Positions 12,750 to 19,034 of a DNA stretch of 28,818 nt are shown one piece after another. Origin of the DNA: CAZDDW01 sp043811105. GTDB lineage: Bacteria; Patescibacteriota; Patescibacteriia; UBA9934; CAZDDW01. The DNA lies in NCBI GenBank assembly GCA_043811105.1, contig JBDRNK010000018.1, forward strand, positions 1-28,818, in the 5' to 3' direction. The translations under genes and the position numbers were made by a program. Numbering within the stretch: position 1 is the stretch's first letter; every line of letters begins with the position of its first letter. The notes under the pieces are model-generated. The model was not told where the DNA came from. It did no database searches and saw only the letters and a list, made by a program, of their open reading frames with translations.

Positions 12750-13535
12750 TCAGTTGCTAGATATTTGTCTTTCTATTTCATTCAAATACTCTTTTAACTT
12801 TACAACAAAATCACTTCTTTGCTTTTTCGATCCCATCATTCTCAAACCTAAAGCATCATGAACAATATGATCATTATCATCAACTGATGCAGCAATACCC
12901 TCAAATGAATATTTAGGCCTTTTCCCATTTACGGTCTGTACTAATTCAATCAACCAAAAAGTTTCCTTAAGTAATGGATCAAAATCTACCTGACCACTCT
13001 CGAAATACGGAATATACCCATTTCTGATGACACTGATTTCATCTACAAGAGTCTCTTTATCGGTTCTTATTGGATAATTATCTAGATTGAGTGGTTGTCC
13101 ATAGATCAATTCACATTCATCGAGCATCCTTAGAAAACTATCTGGTTTTGCCCGTAGATCGACAGCGAGGTCTGTTTCGCTATGTAGTTCATTATCAACA
13201 AATTCTTCAACAGAAATTGGAACAACAATTGCTGGTAAAACCTCTGGGGTATTTGTTTCCCAAACAGACTCCTGATAACAATCCTTTGTAACAACTGGGA
13301 CAATATCTATGTCGCTACCCTCTTTCATCTCCCTTCTGACAAAGCTACCTTTGATGTAAATAGCAACCAGTTGCCCTTTTGGCACAGCATTTATAATTTT
13401 ATTCTTGGCAAGTTGAATTTTTTCGATTGCGTTTGTTTCTATTTCTGTAATATTATCCCAGTCTTTCCAAAAAGCGAATCCTGCCGTTTCTTTATTGCCA
13501 GGATTTGACCGTTCTTCTCTATTAATTTTATTCAT
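12750..13535 (-). CDS. Nucleotidyltransferase-domain protein
   Basis: A 261-aa Pol beta-fold nucleotidyltransferase: G63-S64 (YIKGSFVRREM) and D75-I-D77 (GSDIDIVPVV), then an acidic helical C-terminal region of about 150 residues. It resembles aminoglycoside 3''/9-type adenylyltransferases in layout but without resistance-specific signatures. Fourth nucleotidyltransferase in the two arrays, unlike the other three in sequence. The upstream joint (13578-13583 TAGACT) lies about 40 nt from its ATG, so this message should have a short leader. Confidence 0.75.
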   Translation of the reverse strand: MNKINREERSNPGNKETAGFAFWKDWDNITEIETNAIEKIQLAKNKIINAVPKGQLVAIYIKGSFVRREMKEGSDIDIVPVVTKDCYQESVWETNTPEVLPAIVVPISVEEFVDNELHSETDLAVDLRAKPDSFLRMLDECELIYGQPLNLDNYPIRTDKETLVDEISVIRNGYIPYFESGQVDFDPLLKETFWLIELVQTVNGKRPKYSFEGIAASVDDNDHIVHDALGLRMMGSKKQRSDFVVKLKEYLNEIERQISSN

Positions 13536-13577
13536 AAAAACTATTGCGACTCAGATTTCAGGACTTATTATGCTGTC

Positions 13578-13668
13578 AGTCTACAACAAAACTCGAACAT
13601 TTACTAGTTTGAGTCCTGTTTTATTCCACATAGCCCAACTACGCTAAAGCTACGTTGGACGACGTGGG
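13578..13668 (-). promoter_or_regulatory. Terminator-promoter joint, - array copy 3
   Basis: AGTCTACAACAAAACTCGAA then a loop, then GTTTGAGTCCTGTTTTA, and a second hairpin TTCCACA...GTGGGA (about 13624-13669). Same arrangement at 16341-16424. Confidence 0.6.
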
Positions 13669-13688
13669 ATGGCTCCGAGGGCGGGGTT
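13669..13688. repeat. 20-bp copy of the tRNA-Asn 3' end (possible att site)
   Basis: ATGGCTCCGAGGGCGGGGTT matches 17551-17570, the 3' end of tRNA-Asn with its CCA, in the same orientation with one mismatch. It lies on the 3' side of the tRNA, one base before the stop codon of the dehydrogenase gene. Confidence 0.6.
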
Positions 13689-13689
13689 G

Positions 13690-14712
13690 TTAAGGGTGTA
13701 ATTTTTTATAATTTGCTAAAGCCATCTCTTTAGCGATTGAGTATGTTCCTCTTTTTTCCTTTTTAGATTTCTTATATATATTCTCTAAGTTTTTGGCAAT
13801 AATCGGTAATTTAGAAATAGCTTTTTTAGTTGACCCACGAGTTAATTCTTCAACTCCCTGCATCACACCGCCGGCGTTGATTACATAATCAGGGGCGACA
13901 AGAATACCACGCTTATAAAGCAGTGCGTCATCTGTAACCTCATCCTCTAAAATACAATTTGCTCCACCAGCAATGATTCCGCACTTCAATTTCGGAATCG
14001 TTTTTTTATTTAAAATATAGGCCGGACCACAAGGAGCAAACACGTCAACCTTCAATGATAGTATTTTATCCAAAGAAACGACTGTGGCTCTTTTATCAAC
14101 TTTTTTCAGTTTCTTTTTATCTAAATCTGAAACATAAACCTTGCCCCCTTCGCTGAGTAAACTTTTTACAAGAACTTCCCCAACACTTCCCAGGCCCTGA
14201 ACAGCAAAACTCCTGCCCTCAATCTTTTCAGAACCATAGACTTGTTTTAAGGAAGCTTTGATTCCTTCAATAACACCATAGGCTGTTGTCACACCGCTTT
14301 GTCCAAATTTTGAATCAACAATGGCCAGAATATATTTGGTTGTTTCTCTAATAGCTTTTGCATCTTTTGGCTCAAAACCAAAATCTATGGCAGAAATAAA
14401 TGCACCCTGTTCTTGATCAACAAGGGTTCCGACATTACGAAGGAACTTTTTACTTTTTCCTTTTTTAGGAACGAAAACCACAGCCTTACACCCTCCATAC
14501 GGCAAATTCAGTAAAGCCAACTTATATGTCATGGCTTCACTTAACCGAAAAGCATCCTTTATTCCCTTCTCACCGGCATCATGTGCTAAAAGCCTTATTC
14601 CTCCAAAACAAACACCATTGCCCATTGTATGGTAAGCAAGAATCATTCTAGCATCTCCTTCTTGTTTAAAAATCACTTTCTTATGATGCGAGTGTAGTAA
14701 CGCTTTTAGCAT
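13690..14712 (-). CDS. Leucine dehydrogenase-like amino-acid dehydrogenase
   Basis: A 340-aa enzyme of the Glu/Leu/Phe/Val dehydrogenase family, which converts a branched-chain or aromatic amino acid and NAD+ to the 2-oxo acid, NADH and ammonia. The substrate site shows GGIR (37-40), K64 (MTYKLA) and K76 (YGGCKAVV), spaced 12 apart as in leucine dehydrogenase, and D110 (SAIDFG). The NAD-binding domain has GLGSVG (173-178) ending in SD for the ribose. Length is close to the usual 345-365. It is a single gene with no transaminase or catabolic neighbours, so the role in a reduced metabolism is unclear. Confidence 0.85.
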   Translation of the reverse strand: MLKALLHSHHKKVIFKQEGDARMILAYHTMGNGVCFGGIRLLAHDAGEKGIKDAFRLSEAMTYKLALLNLPYGGCKAVVFVPKKGKSKKFLRNVGTLVDQEQGAFISAIDFGFEPKDAKAIRETTKYILAIVDSKFGQSGVTTAYGVIEGIKASLKQVYGSEKIEGRSFAVQGLGSVGEVLVKSLLSEGGKVYVSDLDKKKLKKVDKRATVVSLDKILSLKVDVFAPCGPAYILNKKTIPKLKCGIIAGGANCILEDEVTDDALLYKRGILVAPDYVINAGGVMQGVEELTRGSTKKAISKLPIIAKNLENIYKKSKKEKRGTYSIAKEMALANYKKLHP

Positions 14713-14763
14713 ATTTATATATCAATTAATAGCTCAGGAAGTTTATCAATAAGATGAAAATTT

Positions 14764-14798
14764 CAGAATCCAGAATCCAGAATCCAGAATCCAGAATC
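14764..14798. repeat. Five tandem 7-bp repeats (CAGAATC)
   Basis: CAGAATC is repeated five times without interruption, ending on the last base of the 53-aa gene's stop codon. A length-variable microsatellite is likely; it lies 3' of both neighbouring genes' promoters. Confidence 0.85.
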
Positions 14799-14959
14799 TA
14801 TTTTCTCAGGCTCATTAACAGACCTGCAATACCTGCAGCACCGACCACCACCCCGATCAACTGACCTCCAGGACTATCATCAACTCCAGCGTAAACAAAC
14901 ATTATCACCGCAACCGGAAATGCAAAAAGGGATAATGTAATTTTCAGTTTTTTGTTCAT
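14798..14959 (-). CDS. 53-aa two-helix membrane protein
   Basis: The sequence has a short basic start (MNKKLK), a hydrophobic helix (ITLSLFAFPVAVIMFVYAG), a polar glycine-rich turn (VDDSPGG) and a second helix (LIGVVVGAAGIAGLLMSL) ending RK. This is a helical hairpin inserted with both ends probably inside. The gene is leaderless by position: TAGAAT lies 8 nt before the ATG. The stop coincides with the CAGAATC tandem repeat. Function unknown; possibilities include a small stress or toxin-like peptide. Confidence 0.65.
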   Translation of the reverse strand: MNKKLKITLSLFAFPVAVIMFVYAGVDDSPGGQLIGVVVGAAGIAGLLMSLRK

Positions 14960-14967
14960 ACAGATAG

Positions 14968-15036
14968 ATTCTATAACAAAACCCGAACAAATGATAGTTC
15001 GAGCCGTTTATACTGGACGCATTCAGAACCTTGGAT
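14968..15036 (-). promoter_or_regulatory. Terminator-promoter joint, - array copy 4
   Basis: ATTCTATAACAAAACCCGAA, loop, GTTCGAGCCGTTTATACTGG then ACGCATTCAGAACCTTGGATT; almost the same as copy 2. Ends the flavoprotein gene and starts the 53-aa gene. Confidence 0.7.
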
Positions 15037-15039
15037 TAT

Positions 15040-16290
15040 TCAAGATTCTTTTTTTATTTGACCGATTGAGGTGCCTGCCAAATATCCTGCCGCCCAGGAT
15101 GCTTGCAGATTAAATCCACCTGTAAATCCATCAACGTTTAAAATCTCTCCAGCGAAAAAAAGATTTGAGCAAATTTTGGATTCCATGGTAGACGGATCTA
15201 CTTCGGAAAGATCTACACCTCCAGCTGTTACAAACTCGTCACCTGCCCCTCTTTGTACCACGTGCAAAGGAATCGCCATAAGCCAATCAACGATACTACG
15301 TAATTCAACATTCGACACACCGTTCGCCAGACGAGAATAAGAAATACCTAGAGAGTGCACAGCGATCTCTGCCAGTGACTTCGGGACCAGGCCTCCAAGC
15401 ACATTTGTAAACTGTTTGTTTCTATTCTTGGAAATCATGTCTTTTAGGCTATTGATCAATTCTTCCTGACTGTCATTGGGAAAGATATTAATTAATATCT
15501 TTAACGGTTTCTCCTTTGTACATACATCAAATGCCGTTAATGAAGATAGTGCAAATACTGCAGGTCCACTAATTCCCTTGTGAGTGAAAAGGAACGGACC
15601 CTTAAAGTTGGCTTTTTCTGATCCAAGAACAGTAATATCCGCTTCTTCAAAAGAAAGCCCTGAAATATCTGCCGGCCACTTCTCTTCTGTGAAAAATGCA
15701 CTCAAGCTTGGTGCAAGTGGAGTAATCTTGTGACCAAGATCAGTGGCAAATGCATAGCCGTCCCCTTTTGAACCTGTCTGGCTATAGGCCTGTCCACCAG
15801 TTGTAAGCACGAGCGCATCAGCGACCAATGGATCTTTCTTGCCTTTAAATTCAATAACGAATCGTTTTTTGTCTTTCTTGACTGAGGTCACCGAATGACC
15901 CAGTAAAACGTTAACGTTCGTTTCCTTAAACAATTCCTCAAAAACACCAACGACATCTTTTCCATCGTCAGAAACTGGAAAAACACGTTCATCAGGCTGT
16001 GCCTTCAAAGGAACCCCATGTTCTTCAAACCAAGTATACACAGCTTCTGGTGGAAAGGCGTACATAGCTGAAGTCAAAAATTTATTTCCACGAGGATATT
16101 TTGTAAGTAAGGTTTTTACGTCATGAATCCCTGTTGTCAGGTTACATCGCCCTCCTCCTGAAATAATCACCTTTTTTCCAAGTCCATTATTTCGTTCAAT
16201 CAAAAAAACATCCATGGATGAATCCATTTCTTGTATTCTGGCCGCACACATCATTCCAGCAGCTCCACCACCAATAATAGCTACTCGCAT
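15040..16290 (-). CDS. BaiN/HI0933-family FAD-dependent oxidoreductase
   Basis: A 416-aa flavoprotein of the BaiN/YhiN (HI0933) family. The FAD dinucleotide-binding motif is at the N-terminus (IIGGGAAGMMCA, 5-16) with the acid at the end of strand 2 (LIERN), then KKVIISGGGRCNLT, a family hallmark. The C-terminus FTGGFNLQASWAAGYLAG contacts the isoalloxazine ring. Length matches the family (390-420). Some members reduce bile-acid intermediates or act as aminoacetone oxidases, but most, including this one, have no established substrate. A single-gene unit. Confidence 0.85.
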   Translation of the reverse strand: MRVAIIGGGAAGMMCAARIQEMDSSMDVFLIERNNGLGKKVIISGGGRCNLTTGIHDVKTLLTKYPRGNKFLTSAMYAFPPEAVYTWFEEHGVPLKAQPDERVFPVSDDGKDVVGVFEELFKETNVNVLLGHSVTSVKKDKKRFVIEFKGKKDPLVADALVLTTGGQAYSQTGSKGDGYAFATDLGHKITPLAPSLSAFFTEEKWPADISGLSFEEADITVLGSEKANFKGPFLFTHKGISGPAVFALSSLTAFDVCTKEKPLKILINIFPNDSQEELINSLKDMISKNRNKQFTNVLGGLVPKSLAEIAVHSLGISYSRLANGVSNVELRSIVDWLMAIPLHVVQRGAGDEFVTAGGVDLSEVDPSTMESKICSNLFFAGEILNVDGFTGGFNLQASWAAGYLAGTSIGQIKKES

Positions 16291-16340
16291 ATCAAATAAT
16301 TATTGAATTCTCATCTCATCTGTTCATATTACTCCGTATC

Positions 16341-16457
16341 AGTATAAAACAAAACTCAAACTTATTACAGTTCGAGTCCTGTTTTATCCCACACAGCCCC
16401 GCCGTTGGCGGGGCGACGTGGGATGGCTTGCTGGACGCATTCAGAACGGTTAATTGG
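16341..16457 (-). promoter_or_regulatory. Terminator-promoter joint, - array copy 5
   Basis: AGTATAAAACAAAACTCAAA with GTTCGAGTCCTGTTTTA, followed by a nested hairpin ATCCCAC (16386-16392)/GTGGGAT (16418-16424) round CCCCGCC (16397-16403)/GGCGGGG (16407-16413), then GGACGCATTCAGAACGGTTA. TATACT on - lies about 50 nt from the flavoprotein ATG. Confidence 0.65.
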
Positions 16458-16485
16458 ATTCAGCTTGAGCCGATGATGGTTCAAT

Positions 16486-17007
16486 TTACGATCTTATGAT
16501 AGAAGCTACTTGTTCAGCTGTTTCCTCTGGATTTAGATTATCTGTTTTGATGATTTCACATTTGTGTATTTTGCAAATTGACCTGAGTTTTGAGGCAAAC
16601 TGTTGATTATCCAAAATAAACGCTTCAACCGAATCACCCGTAACGTTTTTAAGCACTTCTATCTGACTCTCATCTAAATATCTCTGTTGTAATCTCTTTC
16701 GTACTATAGCACCAGTTGCATCCAGTAAAATCATCCTTACTTTTTCATGGTGTTCCATTTTCTCAATTTCTACTGGATTACTAAAACCTGTTATTATTGT
16801 TACTTTCCCCTTTTTCATATTATCCACTCCTTTTTGAATCCATTCTTTTGTTTTGGTTATTCTCCATTTTCGATCAACCCCCTCTGGAACCCCGTCTTCA
16901 TCAAAATCGTGAATTACAAAATTATCACCTAGCAATTTTTTTAAGTGTAGTATAAGTGAGGTTTTACCAACCCCGCAAACTCCCGTAATAAAATAGATAT
17001 TTTTCAT
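16486..17007 (-). CDS. P-loop kinase
   Basis: A 173-aa P-loop kinase-like protein: Walker A G9-VCGV-G14-K15-T16-S at the N-terminus, then an acidic DFDEDGVPEGVD stretch (about 34-45) that may be the substrate or Walker B region, and a basic lid (RKRLQQRYLDES). It resembles small uncharacterised AAA-type or gluconate/shikimate-kinase-like proteins. A distant relative is the kinase at 3997-4545. The sequence following its stop resembles the 3' end of the membrane gene at 10623. Substrate unknown. Confidence 0.7.
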   Translation of the reverse strand: MKNIYFITGVCGVGKTSLILHLKKLLGDNFVIHDFDEDGVPEGVDRKWRITKTKEWIQKGVDNMKKGKVTIITGFSNPVEIEKMEHHEKVRMILLDATGAIVRKRLQQRYLDESQIEVLKNVTGDSVEAFILDNQQFASKLRSICKIHKCEIIKTDNLNPEETAEQVASIIRS

Positions 17008-17020
17008 AATTCTGAACCAG

Positions 17021-17069
17021 ATTCTATTCGAGTATATAACAAAATTCGAACTTTTTACAGTTCGAACCC
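17021..17069 (-). promoter_or_regulatory. Terminator-promoter joint, - array copy 6
   Basis: AGTATATAACAAAATTCGAA, loop, CAGTTCGAACCCTGTTGG. On - it ends the GIY-YIG gene and supplies TATACT (17031-17036) or TAGAAT (17021-17026) for the kinase gene. Confidence 0.6.
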
Positions 17070-17076
17070 TGTTGGA

Positions 17077-17334
17077 TTATGTGTGATCAGTAAAATAGCG
17101 TCTGAGCATCAACTTAATCGCTCGTTTGCCTGCCGTTGTCTTGAAATACTTTTCTCGACGCTTGGCGTCCATTTTGTGATGAAAGGCTTCGTAGAAAATT
17201 AGGTCAACAGGTAAGCAACCTTTGGTTGAGAATACTTGGCCAGATTTGTGGCGTTTAATTCGCTCCTCGATATTTTCTGTATAGCCGATGTAAAGTTTAT
17301 TATCAGCACACATCAAGATATAGACGAAATACAT
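17077..17334 (-). CDS. Small GIY-YIG domain protein (UPF0213/YhbQ-like)
   Basis: An 85-aa minimal GIY-YIG nuclease domain: VYIL at 4-7 (GIY position), LYIGYT at 14-19 (YIG position), the catalytic arginine in EERIKRH, and the glutamate in LIFYEAF. It is the same family as the 82-aa protein at 23713-23961. The domain cuts DNA in UvrC and homing endonucleases; stand-alone YhbQ-like proteins are little studied. ATG lies 7 nt after TATACT (17342-17347 on +), so leaderless. Its 5' side is next to two tandem 63-bp palindromes and then tRNA-Asn. Confidence 0.85.
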   Translation of the reverse strand: MYFVYILMCADNKLYIGYTENIEERIKRHKSGQVFSTKGCLPVDLIFYEAFHHKMDAKRREKYFKTTAGKRAIKLMLRRYFTDHT

Positions 17335-17341
17335 ATAAATC

Positions 17342-17347
17342 AGTATA
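17342..17347 (-). promoter_or_regulatory. -10 box of the GIY-YIG gene
   Basis: TATACT on the - strand, 7 nt before the ATG; leaderless arrangement. Confidence 0.5.
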
Positions 17348-17356
17348 GCAAATTGT

Positions 17357-17419
17357 ACGGCTCCCCTGAAGGAGAGATGGCTTCGCCATCACCCTTCAGG
17401 GGTAAGCCATGAAGTGAAA
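17357..17419. repeat. 63-bp palindromic repeat, copy A
   Basis: CCCCTGAAGG and CCTTCAGGGG enclose GATGGC-TTC-GCCATC; the unit ends AAGCCATGAAGTGAAA. Copy B is 21 bp further on with a single C/T difference. Confidence 0.9.
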
Positions 17420-17440
17420 GCTCGCCAGACATAAACATGC

Positions 17441-17503
17441 ACGGCTCCCCTGAAGGAGAGATGGCTTTGCCATCACCCTTCAGGGGTAAGCCATGAAGTG
17501 AAA
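17441..17503. repeat. 63-bp palindromic repeat, copy B
   Basis: Same unit as 17357-17419. Its end (GCCATGAAGTG) is an inverted match to the bases just after tRNA-Asn, so copy B plus the tRNA trailer can form a longer hairpin. Confidence 0.9.
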
Positions 17504-17517
17504 CCAAATCGGTTGTA

Positions 17518-17549
17518 ACAAAAAGTAGAAACCGATTTGGTTTCTACTT
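17518..17549 (-). terminator. Terminator of tRNA-Asn
   Basis: On -: AAGTAGAAACC, loop AAATC, GGTTTCTACTT, then TTTG. Eleven base pairs right after the tRNA 3' end. Confidence 0.75.
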
Positions 17550-17551
17550 CA

Positions 17552-17626
17552 TGGCTCCGAGGGTGGGGTTCGAACCCACGACCCGCTGATTAACAGTCAG
17601 CTGCTCTGCCACTGAGCTACCTCGGA
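17552..17626 (-). tRNA. tRNA-Asn (GTT)
   Basis: Read on -: acceptor TCCGAGG/CCTCGGA, D arm with GCTCAGTGGCAGAGC, anticodon arm GCTGA-CTGTTAA-TCAGC (anticodon GTT), T arm GTGGGTTCGAACCCCAC. Discriminator G and an encoded CCA follow. No extra arm. Promoter upstream at 17699-17727 and terminator downstream. Confidence 0.95.
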
Positions 17627-17698
17627 ATGTTGTAGGGACTGACAAGCGTGAGCTTGTCATCTAATTGACAGGCTAACGCCTGTCGATCCCGCGCTGAG

Positions 17699-17727
17699 AT
17701 TATATCGAGATTTTAATTTAAGGTCAA
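17699..17727 (-). promoter_or_regulatory. Promoter of tRNA-Asn
   Basis: On -: TTGACC (17722-17727), 17-nt spacer, TATAAT (17699-17704). Close to consensus; the start would be near 17692, giving a leader of about 65 nt that includes two hairpins. Confidence 0.8.
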
Positions 17728-17880
17728 GCTAATTGTCCCAAAACCATCAAGTCGACGTATTTGTTCGTACGTACGGACAAACACGTCGTTGTAGAAATTA
17801 GATAATCGTAGTAATAGATCTTGTTTCAAATATCAAAGTAACCTGCATAGTCGACGGTTACTACCGTCGCGACTCAAAAT

Positions 17881-17913
17881 AAAAACCCGACCAGATCTTG
17901 GTCGGATTTTTTT
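17881..17913. terminator. Bidirectional terminator
   Basis: CCGACCA (17887-17893), loop GATCT, TGGTCGG (17899-17905), with an A-run before and a T-run after; works for either strand. For the - strand gene ending at 17954 it is the first strong terminator. Confidence 0.8.
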
Positions 17914-17953
17914 ATCAAGCTATTTGGGTTCAATAGCCCAAATATAATTTAAT

Positions 17954-18304
17954 CTAATAAGTCCTTAATCCCAATTCTCCAGCCTTGACAATTGCATTAT
18001 CACCACCATGAAACGCTGAAAACTTTACCTCTCCTTTGTTTGTAACCCCATATCGGTGAACCCCTAACGCGCCATAAAAATCATAAATTATATATTCATT
18101 GTCTTCTTCCGAACATTCCTGAACATCTTCTAGGGCCTCTTGTAAATCCATTCGGAGACTTTGGGTAAAACGTCCTTCCCGTCCTTCAAATTCTAATTCA
18201 CAAATCGTTTTGAATACCCCTTCAAAATTTGTTAGAAGATTCATTTTGGAGCCGGTGCTTAGTTCTCGAACATCTGCTCCAACCCTTTCTTGTCCTTCGG
18301 TCAT
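17954..18304 (-). CDS. Hypothetical acidic protein
   Basis: A 116-aa acidic soluble protein I do not recognise (MTEGQERVGADVREL..., with EECSEEDNEYIIYDF-like acidic centre and a C-terminal beta-rich part FHGGDNAIVKAGELGL). The frame is open upstream through a TTG at 18331, but ATG 18304 is the first good start; the intervening bases hold a GGGTCTGACCC palindrome. It lies 32 nt after the stop of the membrane-anchored gene, so they may be one operon. Function unknown. Confidence 0.6.
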   Translation of the reverse strand: MTEGQERVGADVRELSTGSKMNLLTNFEGVFKTICELEFEGREGRFTQSLRMDLQEALEDVQECSEEDNEYIIYDFYGALGVHRYGVTNKGEVKFSAFHGGDNAIVKAGELGLRTY

Positions 18305-18316
18305 ATGATTATTACC

Positions 18317-18331
18317 AGGGTCTGACCCCAA
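18317..18331. repeat. GGGTC/GACCC palindrome, copy 1
   Basis: AGGGTCTGACCCCA: near-perfect match (other strand) to TGGGGTCAGACCCCA at 26541-26555; a shortened relative TTGGGGTCAGGC is near 25493. Confidence 0.6.
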
Positions 18332-18336
18332 CTGTT

Positions 18337-18972
18337 TTAGCGCAATGTTTTCATGATCTCAACAATGTCATCATAATCAAAGTTTGCTGTTGCAAACCAT
18401 GGTCCATCAAGATTCTCCGGCACTGGCTCTGTTCCTTCAACCATGGCCCAAGCAAAATAATAGATTACATCATCTAAGACAGCGACAATACAACCTTGTG
18501 CTGGGGCACAGGCCATTCGACTCAAGACCAAATCTTCATCTTCATAAAATGGTGGATCTAGATAAGACTCATCGACTTCTCTAATTTCTACTGTTTCTAC
18601 AATAATATACGGATCAGTTGCTGTTAAGATTTCAATCTCATCCTCACTTATGTTTAGGACAGTCCATTCTGATGGAATATCCAATTGTAACCCTTGAACA
18701 AGATCAATGGTTTGCAAACCGCTTACAACCTCTCCCCCATCTTCCACAACCTCAATTGTATCAGCCGGTACTAAGATTAGTTCGACTAGCTCCTCTTGAA
18801 CGGATTCTAGTTCGGAATTAAGTTGATTATACTTGACATAACCAACCACAACCACAGCAATCAGACCCAAAAGAACCAATATTGCGATGACATGAATTAA
18901 GACCGGCTTTTTGCAGCAATCGCTGCAGCTAGGCCCTGGCTCTGGAACCTCTGCTTGTATTTCTTCGTCCAT
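18337..18972 (-). CDS. Membrane-anchored protein of unknown function
   Basis: A 211-aa protein from ATG 18972 (a GTG at 18987 would add five residues). A cysteine-bearing cytoplasmic start (CSDCCKKP) leads to one transmembrane helix (about 27-49, VIAILVLLGLIAVVVVGYV). A short coiled-coil stalk follows (LNSELESVQEELVEL), then an acidic extracellular beta-rich domain of about 140 residues with a CAPAQGC pair that could form a disulfide. The DsbA-like protein at 25713 could serve that bond. No known domain recognised. A GC-rich hairpin (18995-19014) separates it from rpoD. Confidence 0.7.
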   Translation of the reverse strand: MDEEIQAEVPEPGPSCSDCCKKPVLIHVIAILVLLGLIAVVVVGYVKYNQLNSELESVQEELVELILVPADTIEVVEDGGEVVSGLQTIDLVQGLQLDIPSEWTVLNISEDEIEILTATDPYIIVETVEIREVDESYLDPPFYEDEDLVLSRMACAPAQGCIVAVLDDVIYYFAWAMVEGTEPVPENLDGPWFATANFDYDDIVEIMKTLR

Positions 18973-18994
18973 ATGTTTATTGGACACCCACGAT

Positions 18995-19014
18995 GCGGCA
19001 GCAGGGGCTGCCGC
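18995..19014. terminator. GC-rich hairpin after rpoD
   Basis: GCGGCAGC (18995-19002), loop AGGG, GCTGCCGC (19007-19014); perfect 8 bp, 20 nt past the rpoD stop. No T-run, so it may protect the 3' end or attenuate rather than fully terminate. Confidence 0.5.
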
Positions 19015-19034
19015 CTATAGCTAGGGCTTGTTAT

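Larger units (their letters stand above)
17627..17953. other. Intergenic region rich in hairpins, no gene
   Basis: Holds the tRNA leader with two small hairpins (GACAAGC-GTGA-GCTTGTC and GACAGGC-TAAC-GCCTGTC), the tRNA promoter, a CGTACGTACG palindrome flanked by TTTGT/ACAAA near 17760-17782, a GTCGACGGT/ACCGTCGCGAC hairpin near 17850-17873, the terminator at 17881-17913 and a small palindrome (17922-17943). I see no coding sequence. Confidence 0.7.

Noticed and set aside
17357..17503. CRISPR array
   Set aside because: Only two long palindromic copies with one short spacer, no leader and no cas genes; the 7-bp repeats at 14764 are far too short.
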